DNA of 64,000 nucleotides from Chlamydiales bacterium. Its GTDB lineage: Bacteria; Chlamydiota; Chlamydiia; Chlamydiales; JACKPQ01. Positions within the stretch are counted from its first letter, which is position 1; each line of letters opens with the position of its first letter. A program made the position numbers and the translations under genes. The DNA lies in contig JACKPP010000001.1 of the NCBI GenBank assembly GCA_024233455.1, positions 682,001-746,000 of the forward strand, read 5' to 3'. This document shows, piece after piece, positions 35,567-44,795 of this stretch. Under the pieces are notes generated by a model, which had not been told where the DNA came from, searched no databases, and saw nothing but the letters and a program-made list of their open reading frames with translations.

Positions 35567-37019
35567 TGTCGATTGGGCATTTGCTGATATGGTCGCTAGG
35601 CATTACGTCTTAAAAGATGACTGGATCCGTGCATTTTTGGCTGAAATGATGGCTAGTACCCGAAGTGGAAATGTATGTATTGAGGTAAGCGATGACCAGT
35701 TAAGACGTATCCCAGAGTGTTTAATAGCAAAAGGGGCAAACGCCGATCGTTTGTTAAAACACCATGGATCCAAACTCTATTTCCATCGGTATTGGCATTT
35801 AGAGTCTAAGCTTATTGAACCGATCTTAAAACGCATAATCGCAACCCCTGAGATCAAGCCTCAACCTATCGATGGTCTCAATGCTAAGCAACACATAGCT
35901 GTTTCTCAGGCTATGGCCTGCCAGTTCTTTATTTTATCAGGAGGTCCTGGGACGGGAAAAACCCATACGATAGCTCGTATTGTAGAGCAATTTTCAGGCC
36001 AGTCTATCGCTTTGGCTGCACCAACTGGAAAGGCGGTCAGCAAGCTCAGAGAAAGCATTGTAAACCCGGGGATTTTTTTTGGAACGCTCCATGCATTGCT
36101 GGACATCAAGCAGGCCAAAGATGTGCTTAAAATTCCGGCCAAACTCCCTTATAACATTGTAATTGTCGATGAGTGCTCAATGATCGATATAGGGATGTGG
36201 GGTGCTTTGCTAGAAGCGTGCTCTGAGGACACCAGATTGATTTTGGTGGGCGATGCCAATCAGTTGCCATCGGTTGAAGGCGGCAGTGTTTTTGAGCAGC
36301 TCTGCCATTTTTTCCAGACCACTCAATCTGTTGGACTTGTCCAATTAACTGAATGTATGCGTACCGATCAAAAAGAGCTCCAACAAATAGCCGTTCAGGT
36401 CCTTCAAGGAAGGTCTCAAGACATTCCTCTGGTTGATCTTCCCTCTGCCCCAGACTTGATTCAGCATCTCAGCCCACTCTTTACCCAAAAGCTTCCAGAT
36501 GGGATTGATAATACAACATTGCTAGCGGAAGGAAAAAAATTTCAGCTTCTTTGCGCTCTTAGAAAAGGACCAAATGGATGCGATGCTTTAAACCAAATGT
36601 TGCACAGTCTGATTTCAAAAGAATTAAAAAAGGACGATCGATTAGCCGTTCCCATTATCATTACTCGCAATGCGTTTGATTTGGGGCTAAGCAATGGAGA
36701 TACAGGTGTTTGGATTCACGGCCAAAAAGAGGATGTGGTCATTTTTGAAGATCGCGTAATGCCACGTGCTATGGTGCCATCCTTTGATTTGGCGTATGTT
36801 CTATCTGTCCATAAAAGCCAAGGTAGCGAATACGAAAATATCTACCTGTTATTACCTCCTGGCAGTGAGTATTTTGGGCGTAAAGTTTTGTATACGGCCA
36901 TTACACGCGCGCGATCGAAATTGACAATTGCCGGTAGCTGTGACACTGTGCAAATGTGCATTGAAAATGCTACGACTCGCCTTTCGGGGTTGTCTGATCG
37001 ATTGAGGGGGATAAAGTGA
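35526..37019 (+). CDS. recD: Exodeoxyribonuclease V subunit RecD
   Basis: 497 residues, superfamily 1B helicase with 5'-3' polarity. Walker A GGPGTGKTHT near residue 139, VDECSMID as motif II, GDANQLPSVEGG as motif III and the C-terminal VHKSQGSEYE and LYTAITRARSKL segments. The start overlaps the end of recB by 41 bases; GAGGGG is nine bases upstream. Shorter than E. coli RecD (about 600) but all motifs are present. Its stop overlaps the next gene by GTGA. Confidence 0.94.
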   Translation: MRKHVESTTLEITDVDWAFADMVARHYVLKDDWIRAFLAEMMASTRSGNVCIEVSDDQLRRIPECLIAKGANADRLLKHHGSKLYFHRYWHLESKLIEPILKRIIATPEIKPQPIDGLNAKQHIAVSQAMACQFFILSGGPGTGKTHTIARIVEQFSGQSIALAAPTGKAVSKLRESIVNPGIFFGTLHALLDIKQAKDVLKIPAKLPYNIVIVDECSMIDIGMWGALLEACSEDTRLILVGDANQLPSVEGGSVFEQLCHFFQTTQSVGLVQLTECMRTDQKELQQIAVQVLQGRSQDIPLVDLPSAPDLIQHLSPLFTQKLPDGIDNTTLLAEGKKFQLLCALRKGPNGCDALNQMLHSLISKELKKDDRLAVPIIITRNAFDLGLSNGDTGVWIHGQKEDVVIFEDRVMPRAMVPSFDLAYVLSVHKSQGSEYENIYLLLPPGSEYFGRKVLYTAITRARSKLTIAGSCDTVQMCIENATTRLSGLSDRLRGIK

Positions 37020-38455
37020 AAAAATGGATTTGGGTCCTGGCATGTTTGTGTCTGCCACTATTTAGTAGTGGAAGGGATAATCTTGCTGTATTAAAAAATG
37101 ATATTGAGCGGATCATCCACCATGCTGATCCTCAAGCCTCTGTCGGCATAGACGTCATTTCCATGCATAATCATCAGAGGCTTTATAGCAAAAATCATAA
37201 GCAACGATTTATTCCAGCTAGTATTACCAAACTCTTAACCCTTGGTGCAGCTTTTGACCTACTTGGAGCCAACTACACCTATAAAACAGGCATTTTTACC
37301 GATGGAAAAGTAGAAAATGGAATCCTCTATGGAAATTTGTACGTAAAAGGCAGTGGTGATCCTACACTTGGAACAGGTGATTTAGAGCATTTGGTCAAGA
37401 ATCTGCATTTAAAGGGGATTTCAGAGGTGAAAGGCTCTGTCGTTGTCGATTCATCGGCGTTTGATTCTACGCCTTTTGCAGCTGGTTGGATGGTGGAGGA
37501 TACCGCATTCATATCTAGCGCGCTTCCCAGTGCTTTATCGATTAACCAAAGCTGTTTTGATATATGGATTCGACCTGGAGCTCAAGAGGCTTCTCCTGCA
37601 ATTGTTCTAAGCGACTTACTAAATATTGAGTTGCCATTTTTAATCGATAATCAAACCCATACAATTTCTAATACTCCAGAAAACCATTTGGTCGAAGTCA
37701 CAACAGATTGTATGAGCAAAGAATCAGTGGTGCGCATTGCAGGCAACATGAGTTTGCAAGGAGCCCCTCAACACAAACGGGTGCCGATAAAAGAGCCTGC
37801 TTTGATGGCTGGGGTTATTGTAAAAGATATGATGAAGCGCTATGGAATTGTGTTTAAAGGAGCTGTTCATGAAGGGATTACTCCAGTTGATGCTACTGTT
37901 TTAGCTGAACACACATCGGACTCTTTGCTATCGATTGGGCAAAAAATGTGCAAGAAATCAGATAATTTTTTTGCTCACTGTCTTTTTAAGACCTTGGGGA
38001 AAGAAGTGCAGGGGCCTCCTGGATCATGGCAGTCAGGGAGTAAAGCCCTGCGGGAATTTTTAACTGGTAAGGTCCATATCGATGCTTCCGAAATCGTTTT
38101 GCTAGATGGGAGTGGGCTATCGCGCTATAACCTCATTTCGCCCCTGCAAATGGTGGATTTCTTATCATGGGCAGGTAGCAATGTTGTGTTTGGTTCGGAA
38201 TTTAAAGCGGCACTTTCTATCGCTGGCATTGACGGAACATTAAAAAATCGATGCCTTAATTTACGGGGCAAATTACGTGGCAAAACCGGTACAATGACCG
38301 GTGTTAGCAGTTTATGCGGTTATCTATTTACCAAAGATGGTGAAGAGCTCGCTTTTACGATCATAGTGAATGGGACAACCAAGCCACAGCAAGACATACG
38401 CGAAAAACTCATCGATCCGATTTGTGTCACTTTAGGTAACTTTTCTAGGCGTTAG
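37016..38455 (+). CDS. dacB: D-alanyl-D-alanine carboxypeptidase/endopeptidase, PBP4 (S13) type
   Basis: 479 residues, GTG start in a GTGA overlap with recD. Signal peptide to about residue 20 (ending SSGRD). The three active-site motifs of penicillin-recognising enzymes are present: SITK near 69-72, SDN near 314-316 and KTG near 422-424, as in the S13 family. It trims or cuts peptidoglycan peptides in the periplasm. Together with dapA and mreC in this window it supports a working, perhaps septal, peptidoglycan. The reason for operon placement behind recBCD is not evident. Confidence 0.93.
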   Translation: MKKWIWVLACLCLPLFSSGRDNLAVLKNDIERIIHHADPQASVGIDVISMHNHQRLYSKNHKQRFIPASITKLLTLGAAFDLLGANYTYKTGIFTDGKVENGILYGNLYVKGSGDPTLGTGDLEHLVKNLHLKGISEVKGSVVVDSSAFDSTPFAAGWMVEDTAFISSALPSALSINQSCFDIWIRPGAQEASPAIVLSDLLNIELPFLIDNQTHTISNTPENHLVEVTTDCMSKESVVRIAGNMSLQGAPQHKRVPIKEPALMAGVIVKDMMKRYGIVFKGAVHEGITPVDATVLAEHTSDSLLSIGQKMCKKSDNFFAHCLFKTLGKEVQGPPGSWQSGSKALREFLTGKVHIDASEIVLLDGSGLSRYNLISPLQMVDFLSWAGSNVVFGSEFKAALSIAGIDGTLKNRCLNLRGKLRGKTGTMTGVSSLCGYLFTKDGEELAFTIIVNGTTKPQQDIREKLIDPICVTLGNFSRR

Positions 38456-39234
38456 CCCTTAGATTGCAGGAGCATTTGTTCTAAAATGCGCATTTTGCCA
38501 CAAAGCTGGACATAATGAATAATGGTCATAGATGGGTCATGGGCATCGCGTAATCTAGCATTAAATTGCTTAGGCATACGGTGAATGGGAAGGCGATGGC
38601 GGTGTATGATCCGCGATAAGGCATCTTGATCCCCTAAATAATTGGCATGGTTAGAAAGTAATTCCCGAGTCCATAAGTCGATGACCCGTGATTTATGCCG
38701 GAAACCAATCACCCCACTATTATAGATAACTTCTCCGGGCAAGAGCTCGTTTCTTGACTCAAGTACGCTTTGGTAGTAAGCAGTGTCTGGCGCCACCGTA
38801 AATCCGCTAGGGCTATTGATAAAGGAAAAAATGGGATCTAGTGGTCCTCGAATTTCACAATCTAAATCAATCCATATTGTTTTTTCAAATGGAGACTTCA
38901 TAAGGGAAAACGGCTTAAGCATCCAAATGGGATGGATATTTTGCAGCGGCCCCGTGTAGAGTTCTTGCCATGTCGCTTGTTTTTTTGGACAGAGCGGCAG
39001 GTCGAAAATTTTGAGCAAATCATCCTTATTGAAATCTAGCACAGTACCCAGTTGACGTGCTTTTTTTAGCCCCTGTTCTGAAAGCCCAAAATCGCAGATG
39101 GCAATGGGAAGATCGTGATATTTTCGGTAGTGGGAGTACCACCAGCCAAGCATCCATTCTTGGCTTTTTTCAGCTCCAATTAAAATACCCTTGGGAGCGC
39201 AAATAGTTTTTTCCCAAGTCACTGGCATTTGCAC
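38452..39234 (-). CDS. GT8-like glycosyltransferase, copy A
   Basis: 260 residues, tandem paralog of the next gene (39219-40013). The N-terminus has a short beta strand with GAEKSQEWMLGWWYSHYRKYH (in parts: GAEKSQEWM, WWYSHY), followed by IAICDFGLSE; a DxD-type site appears in WIDLDCEIRG. Downstream, NSGVIGF and DQDALSRII recall the nucleotide-sugar-binding segments of family 8-like transferases. The two genes overlap by 16 bases and are coupled. Likely a cytosolic sugar transferase acting on surface glycans; donor and acceptor unknown. The 3' end overlaps the dacB stop on the other strand by four bases. Confidence 0.6.
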   Translation of the reverse strand: MQMPVTWEKTICAPKGILIGAEKSQEWMLGWWYSHYRKYHDLPIAICDFGLSEQGLKKARQLGTVLDFNKDDLLKIFDLPLCPKKQATWQELYTGPLQNIHPIWMLKPFSLMKSPFEKTIWIDLDCEIRGPLDPIFSFINSPSGFTVAPDTAYYQSVLESRNELLPGEVIYNSGVIGFRHKSRVIDLWTRELLSNHANYLGDQDALSRIIHRHRLPIHRMPKQFNARLRDAHDPSMTIIHYVQLCGKMRILEQMLLQSKG

Positions 39235-40013
39235 TTCTCTTTGAATTGATCTAACAGAATTTGATCTAAAATATGCAGTTTCCCAAAGGGATGGGCCCAG
39301 TGGATAATTTCCATAGAAGGGTCTTGACTTAAGCTGCTATGAGCATTAAAGCGAGCAGGTAGGAGTTGAATGGGGAGTTTGTGCTTGTAAATCACTCTGG
39401 ACAGAGCGTCTTGATCACTGGGGTAGTCATGGTGATGATTATACAATTCTTCAGCCCATAGATCGATAACTTGGGAGGCGTACTTGTAGCCAATGACCCC
39501 GCTATTATAGGCCTTTTCATCAGGGTGCATGATGCTATTAGATTTCAGGGATGCTTCAAATTGTGACGTATCAAATGCACATGTAAAGCCAGGTGCATTT
39601 TTTATATAGGTAAAGATAGAATCGAGGTTACATCGCACTTGGCAATCGATATCCAACCACAGGGTTTGTTCGAAAGGAGTGCACCCCATGGCAAAAGGTT
39701 TGAGCATCCAGATGCTGTGCACTTGTTCAAAGTCCTGCCTGGCATAGGCAGCTTCCCATTTGGGCTTATAAACCGGATAGATGGGCTGGTTAAATTTTTT
39801 TAGAAGTGTATCCTTTTCGAAATCTAAAACCAGGCCGATTTGATGGGCCCTTTTTAGACCTTCTCTGCTCAGACCAAAATCACAAATTGCAACCGGCAAC
39901 GTATTTTTTTGGTTATAGCGGTTATACCACCAATCGAGCATCCACTCTTGATTTTTGTCGGCGCCAATGATGACGCCTCTAGGAGCTATAAGATTAGATT
40001 TCCATAATTGCAT
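39219..40013 (-). CDS. GT8-like glycosyltransferase, copy B
   Basis: 264 residues, paralog of the gene at 38452-39234. Matching segments include IGADKNQEWMLDWWYNRY, ICDFGLSREGLKRA, the DxD-type site WLDIDCQVRC, YNSGVIGY, DQDALSRVIY and HKLPIQLLPARFNAH. Upstream members of such tandem pairs often act on consecutive sugars; that is an inference. The start is 44 bases from the end of rpsT, on the same strand, so the three may share a transcript. No signal peptide or membrane segment is seen. Confidence 0.6.
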   Translation of the reverse strand: MQLWKSNLIAPRGVIIGADKNQEWMLDWWYNRYNQKNTLPVAICDFGLSREGLKRAHQIGLVLDFEKDTLLKKFNQPIYPVYKPKWEAAYARQDFEQVHSIWMLKPFAMGCTPFEQTLWLDIDCQVRCNLDSIFTYIKNAPGFTCAFDTSQFEASLKSNSIMHPDEKAYNSGVIGYKYASQVIDLWAEELYNHHHDYPSDQDALSRVIYKHKLPIQLLPARFNAHSSLSQDPSMEIIHWAHPFGKLHILDQILLDQFKEKCKCQ

Positions 40014-40057
40014 TATCTTTTCTAATACTAAAAAAAATAATTATATGGAAATCGAGG

Positions 40058-40348
40058 TTACTTTGCAGCGAGACGCTGGGTAAAACGGGCCTTGACGCGA
40101 GCAGCTTTATTTTTCTTATAAATACCTTTTTTCACACCTTTATCCATCATGCTGTAGATAGAACTCAATGCTTTTGCCGCCTCGTCCGAGCCTGCTTTTA
40201 GTGCACTTTCAAAGCCATTGATCGTTGTGCGTACATTGGATTTGAACGTGCGGTTCTGTCCACGCTTACGAACGTTTTGAATGTCCCTTTTAAGTGCGGT
40301 TGCGCGCTTAGGAGTTTTTTTGCTTTTGCTGTCTTTTTCGTTTGCCAT
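40058..40348 (-). CDS. rpsT: 30S ribosomal protein S20
   Basis: 96 residues, very basic, with the S20 helical pattern: N-terminal MANEKDSKSKKTPKRATALKR (in parts: KKTPKRATALKRD), then RTFKSNVRT and KKGIYKKNKAARVKARFTQRL. It binds 16S rRNA in the small subunit. Chlamydial order places rpsT next to rpoD (CT615-CT617) as I recall, and rpoD is 1.5 kb away here. Confidence 0.95.
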   Translation of the reverse strand: MANEKDSKSKKTPKRATALKRDIQNVRKRGQNRTFKSNVRTTINGFESALKAGSDEAAKALSSIYSMMDKGVKKGIYKKNKAARVKARFTQRLAAK

Positions 40349-40407
40349 TATTCAATAGCCCTTGTTTAATCAGTTTGTGGACGTAAGTGTAACAGCAAAA
40401 TGAAATA

Positions 40408-40881
40408 ATGTCGAGAGCAAAGATAAAAATTGAAAAAGGCAAGCTTGTTTGGGCTTTGCTTTTGGGCTTAAGTTTTGGAATGGTTTGCTGGTATAGTGGA
40501 CAATTTGCAAAACAATTTTATACCTACAAAAAGTTATCTTCGGAGGGACAAGCTCAAGTCAATGTCTGGGGCATTGAGAAGCTTAAGGAAGGTAAGTTCG
40601 TTATATATGCAAAATATTCCTACCAGGTTCGGGGAACTCTTTTTTCAGGAAATACCACCTTTGATAAAATTATCTTTTCCAACCAGGTTGCTGCGCACGA
40701 GCATTTAACCGATTGGAAAGCTGACAGCTGGACGGTTTACTACGATCCCCAAAAGCCATCCCATTCAACTCTTCAAAGACCGTTCCCTTTAAAAATTCTT
40801 CTGCATATTCTGATTGGTGTTGGAATTTCAATTTATTTCTTATACTTAAGGCGATATTTATCAGCGTTTGGCGTTGCGTAA
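40408..40881 (+). CDS. DUF3592-like membrane protein
   Basis: 157 residues with a hydrophobic segment at about 14-32 (WALLLGLSFGMVCWYSG) and another at the C-terminus (PLKILLHILIGVGISIYFLY). Between them is a beta-rich region with VYYDPQKPSHSTL, which recalls the signature of DUF3592 proteins. Function unknown. No good ribosome-binding site is seen before the ATG. The end overlaps the convergent CoiA-like gene by 21 bases. Confidence 0.6.
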   Translation: MSRAKIKIEKGKLVWALLLGLSFGMVCWYSGQFAKQFYTYKKLSSEGQAQVNVWGIEKLKEGKFVIYAKYSYQVRGTLFSGNTTFDKIIFSNQVAAHEHLTDWKADSWTVYYDPQKPSHSTLQRPFPLKILLHILIGVGISIYFLYLRRYLSAFGVA

Positions 40882-41691
40882 AAGCAGTTTTTTAAGCAGC
40901 TGATTGTGGTAGGCCCCTAATTTTTGCAGCATTTTTTTCCACTGCCTTAGCATTTTCAGGCGGTTTCCCTTTTTTTCAAGACCGATTAGGATCTCTGCAA
41001 ATTCGGGATTTAGCCAAACTCGATGCAGTAGATCACCTTTGAAAAAAACCGGCCAGTTTTGAGTGCGATTATTTAGAAATGCGGGGATATTTGAGAACAT
41101 ATTGTCTTTAAAATAATAGTGTTGGGCTAAGTGCACAGGACATTTTTTTCCAATGTAAAACCGTTTTACATCATTAAGAAGTTCGAGTTGATCGTAGATC
41201 CATCCATGTCCCCTGGCATCTATGTTGGTGTAGTAGCTGGGGAATTGGCGCAGGTATTTTTCAGCGTCTGAGAGATAGCGCTTGTTAAAGCTCTTTTCGT
41301 GCAATATCCATACGAGTAGAAATCCCGTCTGGGCATACGCTTTTTGCCGCGCTCTAACCTCAAATAACGAAATCGGAGAACATTGAACTTCAAAAATAAG
41401 TTTATGGGAAGGGGTGACGACATCGGCAAAACGGTTAATTTCGGGAAAGTAGTGCTCCATTTTTCCATCGGAAAAAATTTTTAATAGACGCAGCTGTACT
41501 TGGAGATGAGCATGACTTTTGCGATGATTTGTGCAGTTGGGCTGGGGATTGGGATGAAAGAAATGAGGGTGCCGTTGCCTCCCTCCGCGTAAACGGACAA
41601 TTTCCCCACACTGGAAACAGATGTAATCTTTCCCTTTCTGAGCTTGAAGAGCGGTAATGGAGCGCTTGCCATCTAGAGCACAAAGTTGCAT
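40861..41691 (-). CDS. CoiA-like competence-associated protein
   Basis: 276 residues from the ATG at 41691 (MQLCALDGKRS); the upstream frame reaches 41781. An N-terminal zinc-ribbon-like element has CFQCGE at residues 25-30 followed by a His-rich segment (RHPHFFH), then a PD-(D/E)XK-like core with FADV near 88-91 and FEVQCS near 100-105, as in CoiA, which is needed for genetic transformation in streptococci. Family is moderately sure; competence in this organism is not shown. One copy of the 19-bp palindrome lies inside (41153-41171). It converges on the DUF3592-like gene. Confidence 0.65.
   Translation of the reverse strand: MQLCALDGKRSITALQAQKGKDYICFQCGEIVRLRGGRQRHPHFFHPNPQPNCTNHRKSHAHLQVQLRLLKIFSDGKMEHYFPEINRFADVVTPSHKLIFEVQCSPISLFEVRARQKAYAQTGFLLVWILHEKSFNKRYLSDAEKYLRQFPSYYTNIDARGHGWIYDQLELLNDVKRFYIGKKCPVHLAQHYYFKDNMFSNIPAFLNNRTQNWPVFFKGDLLHRVWLNPEFAEILIGLEKKGNRLKMLRQWKKMLQKLGAYHNQLLKKLLLRNAKR
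41153..41171. repeat. 19-bp palindrome, copy 6 (perfect)
   Basis: ATGTAAAACCGTTTTACAT, a perfect inverted repeat around one central base, inside the CoiA-like gene. Confidence 0.85.
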
Positions 41692-41752
41692 AAACAAAGA
41701 TATTGAATGAAAACATTGTTTTTTTGAACAGAATTTAGTATGAATTTGGAGG

Positions 41753-41782
41753 TTGACAAATAGCAACTTAATGCGAGACAAT
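41753..41782 (+). promoter_or_regulatory. Sigma-66-type promoter of rpoD
   Basis: TTGACA at 41753-41758 and GACAAT at 41777-41782 with an 18-base spacer, about 40 bases before the rpoD start; AGGAG lies in between. The -35 box is perfect, the -10 box matches four of six. Confidence 0.5.
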
Positions 41783-41820
41783 TACCTTCCCAGGTAAAGT
41801 CAATTTCATCTTAGGAGCCC

Positions 41821-43482
41821 ATGAACCAACCCAGTTTTGGAACTTTTGATCCCCAGCATCAACAAAAAATTGAAGAATTAGTCGCTATAGCTAAGGACCA
41901 AGGATTTGTGACATACGAGGAGATCAACGAAGTTCTCCCTATGACCTTTGACTCGCCAGAGCAAATTGATCACGTATTGATTTTTCTAAGTGGAATGGAT
42001 ATTCAAATCCTCAATCAGGCTGAGGTTGAGCGCCAAAAAGAGCGCAAGAAAGAAGCCAAGGAGATGGAAGGCCTTCCGAAAAGAAGTGAAGGAACATCAG
42101 ATGATCCAGTCCGAATGTATCTCAAGGAAATGGGGTCAGTTCCTTTGCTTACACGTGAGGAAGAAGTCGAAATTTCCAAGCGCATTGAAAAAGCTCAGCT
42201 TCAAATCGAAAAAATCATCATGCGTTTTCGCTACTCAGCCAGAGAAAACATCTCCATATGCCACTACCTCGTTTCAGGGAAAGATCGTTTTGATAAAATC
42301 ATCGCCGAAAAAGAAATTGAAGATAAGACATCATTTCTAAAACTTCTTCCACGCTTGCGCGAACTGCTCATTGAAGAAGATCAAATGCTTGAGTCGCAAT
42401 TAATTCAACTGCGAGATACCAAACTCAAAAAAGTCGATCGGGTAAAAATTACCGAAGAAATCGAAAAGAGCCGAATCCGCACCCAAGCCTATCTGCGTCG
42501 CATGCACTTTCGCCATAACGTGATTGATGATTTTGGTGAAGTGATCATGGCTGCCTACGAGCGCTTCACAGCGTTGGAAAAAGAGGTTCAGGAGTTGGTG
42601 CCAAGGGCTGAAAAAAACCGATTTGCGGCCGCCAAATTAAAGGCAGCTCAACGCCGGCTTTACAAGCGCGAGCTGGCTGCTGGACGGACTCTTGATGAAT
42701 TCAAAAAAGACGTGCGCATGTTGCAACGTTGGATGGACAAGAGCCAAGAGGCCAAGCGTGAAATGGTCGAATCGAATCTTCGCTTGGTCATCTCAATTGC
42801 TAAGAAATACACCAACCGTGGCTTGTCTTTTCTCGACCTTATCCAAGAAGGCAACATGGGCCTTATGAAGGCCGTTGAAAAATTCGAATACCGTAGAGGG
42901 TATAAGTTTTCAACCTATGCTACTTGGTGGATTCGTCAAGCTGTTACTAGAGCCATTGCCGACCAAGCACGCACCATCCGCATACCTGTTCACATGATTG
43001 AAACCATCAATAAAGTCTTGCGTGGCGCTAAAAAATTGATGATGGAAACCGGCCGAGAGCCCACTCCCGAAGAGCTCGCTGACGAACTCGGCTTAACTCC
43101 TGAGCGTGTCCGTGAAATCTACAAAATTGCTCAGCATCCTATTTCGCTTCAAGCTGAAGTTGGTGATAATGGAGAAAGCACTTTCGGGGACTTTTTAGAA
43201 GATAAAAACACAGAGTCTCCGTCTGAGGCAACAGGATATGCCATCTTAAAAGACAAAATGGGTGAAGTCCTCTCCACGCTGACTGACCGAGAACGCACAG
43301 TCCTCATTGAGCGCTTTGGCCTTCTAGACGGTAAGCCAAAAACATTGGAAGAAGTCGGTCTTCGATTCAGCGTAACAAGGGAGCGGGTGCGTCAAATTGA
43401 GGCCAAAGCTTTGCGTAAAATGCGCCATCCGACACGCGCTAAGCACTTGGAAGCGTTTTTAGAAATGATTGAGCATGAGTGA
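41821..43482 (+). CDS. rpoD: RNA polymerase primary sigma factor (sigma-66)
   Basis: 553 residues. Region 1.1 at the N-terminus (VTYEEINEVLP), region 1.2 with DDPVRMYLKEMGSVPLLTREEEVEISKRIE (in parts: DPVRMYLKEMG and LLTREEEVEIS), region 2 with AKKYTNRGLSFLDLIQEGN and YKFSTYATWWIRQAVTRA, region 3, and region 4 with ERFGLLDGKPKTLEEVG and VTRERVRQIEAKALRKMR. Length fits the chlamydial housekeeping sigma-66. AGGAG precedes the start. Its stop is one base from the 3' end of tRNA-Ala on the other strand. Confidence 0.97.
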   Translation: MNQPSFGTFDPQHQQKIEELVAIAKDQGFVTYEEINEVLPMTFDSPEQIDHVLIFLSGMDIQILNQAEVERQKERKKEAKEMEGLPKRSEGTSDDPVRMYLKEMGSVPLLTREEEVEISKRIEKAQLQIEKIIMRFRYSARENISICHYLVSGKDRFDKIIAEKEIEDKTSFLKLLPRLRELLIEEDQMLESQLIQLRDTKLKKVDRVKITEEIEKSRIRTQAYLRRMHFRHNVIDDFGEVIMAAYERFTALEKEVQELVPRAEKNRFAAAKLKAAQRRLYKRELAAGRTLDEFKKDVRMLQRWMDKSQEAKREMVESNLRLVISIAKKYTNRGLSFLDLIQEGNMGLMKAVEKFEYRRGYKFSTYATWWIRQAVTRAIADQARTIRIPVHMIETINKVLRGAKKLMMETGREPTPEELADELGLTPERVREIYKIAQHPISLQAEVGDNGESTFGDFLEDKNTESPSEATGYAILKDKMGEVLSTLTDRERTVLIERFGLLDGKPKTLEEVGLRFSVTRERVRQIEAKALRKMRHPTRAKHLEAFLEMIEHE

Positions 43483-43483
43483 T

Positions 43484-43556
43484 TGGAGCGTAACGGAGTC
43501 GAACCGTTGACCTCAACAATGCCATTGTTGCGCTCTACCAACTGAGCTAACGCCCC
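43484..43556 (-). tRNA. tRNA-Ala (GGC)
   Basis: On the minus strand: acceptor GGGGCGT with ACGCTCC, giving the G3-U70 pair that identifies alanine; D-arm AGCTCAGTTGGTAGAGC; anticodon stem CAACA/TGTTG with loop ATGGCAT (anticodon GGC); T-arm AACGG-TTCGACT-CCGTT. Discriminator A at 43484. The gene begins one base past the rpoD stop codon on the other strand. Confidence 0.95.
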
Positions 43557-43613
43557 ATTTTAGGGAAGCTTTCAGTCTAGCAGATAACAGCTTAGAAGAC
43601 AAGGATCAGATCG

Positions 43614-44795
43614 ATGAAAAACCCTTTTGATGCTTATGACCACCTCCCTCCTGACCCCATTTTTTTCATCAGTGCCCAGGCAGCCAAAGATCAAAGATCT
43701 GAAAAAGTTGATTTAACAATTGGCATTTACAAAACGGCCGAGCTTGAGTCGGTCATTTTTAAAAGTGTCAAGAAGGCTGAAAAAAAATTATTCGATAGCC
43801 AAACGAATAAGGATTACCTTTCAATTGGGGGGCATTCTGCCCTCATTGATGCTTCGATGCGACTTGTTTTTGGGGATGATCTCTGCCAAAGAGACATCTG
43901 CGGCATTCAGTCGCTGGGAGGAACCGGTGCTCTGCGCTTAGGTGCAGATCTCTTAGCTGAAACGATTAAAGCTCCCGTTTATATCTCTAGTCCAACTTGG
44001 GTTAACCATCACAATATTTTTTCTAGGGCTGGCTTTACAATCCAACAGTACCCCTATTACGATTTGCACCATCAATCCCTCAATTTTGACGGTTTTTGTC
44101 ATAGCTTAAACACAGCTCCCAGGGGAAGCATTATTGTGTTACATGGATGCTGTCATAATCCCAGTGGTGCAGATCCCTCGATAGAAGAGTGGCGTGAAAT
44201 TTCGGAAATATGCCACGCCAGAAACTTAATCCCCTTTTTTGATTTGGCCTACCAGGGCTTTGGAAATGGTCTTGATGAAGACGTTCAAGCGATCCGACTT
44301 TTTGCTAAAGAACACCATCCAATGCTTGTGGCCACATCTTTTTCCAAAAATTTAGGACTTTATGGTGAGCGCGTGGGGACTTTACTTGTGCTATCCCCAA
44401 AAGCTTGTGGTGTTGAAAGCCACTTGAAAGCAATCGCTAGAGCCTCTTACTCCAATCCTCCCCTTCATGGAGCTTTAGTTGCCGCTCATACGCTGTTAGA
44501 TGCTGATTTGCGGTCAAGTTGGCAGCAAGAGCTAAAAGAAATGCGCGAGCGGATTACTTCGATGCGCAATGCTCTTGCAAGCGCGCTTTCTGCGGAATGT
44601 AAATCTGGTGATTTTAGCTATCTGACCAAGCGTAACGGAATGTTTTGTTATCTGAATTTGACCCCAGAACAAATTGAAGATTTAAAGCTAAATCAAGCCA
44701 TCTATTTGACTCAATCAGGAAGGGTAAACGTGACCGGCTTAAATACTCAAAATATCCCCTATGTTGCACAGTCCATTGCCAGAGTGGTCGGATGA
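43614..44795 (+). CDS. aspC: Aspartate/aromatic aminotransferase, class I
   Basis: 393 residues, PLP-dependent. Features: DLTIGIYK, LGGTGALRLGADLL, SPTWVNHHNIF, LHGCCHNPSGADP (Asn and surroundings of the cofactor site), PFFDLAYQGFGNG, and the Schiff-base lysine in SFSKNLGLYGERVG near residue 245. This fits the aspC/tyrB group, and it occupies the CT637 position next to mreC and near recBC-like genes in Chlamydia as I recall. It could make aspartate, tyrosine or phenylalanine. It overlaps mreC by ATGA. Confidence 0.9.
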   Translation: MKNPFDAYDHLPPDPIFFISAQAAKDQRSEKVDLTIGIYKTAELESVIFKSVKKAEKKLFDSQTNKDYLSIGGHSALIDASMRLVFGDDLCQRDICGIQSLGGTGALRLGADLLAETIKAPVYISSPTWVNHHNIFSRAGFTIQQYPYYDLHHQSLNFDGFCHSLNTAPRGSIIVLHGCCHNPSGADPSIEEWREISEICHARNLIPFFDLAYQGFGNGLDEDVQAIRLFAKEHHPMLVATSFSKNLGLYGERVGTLLVLSPKACGVESHLKAIARASYSNPPLHGALVAAHTLLDADLRSSWQQELKEMRERITSMRNALASALSAECKSGDFSYLTKRNGMFCYLNLTPEQIEDLKLNQAIYLTQSGRVNVTGLNTQNIPYVAQSIARVVG

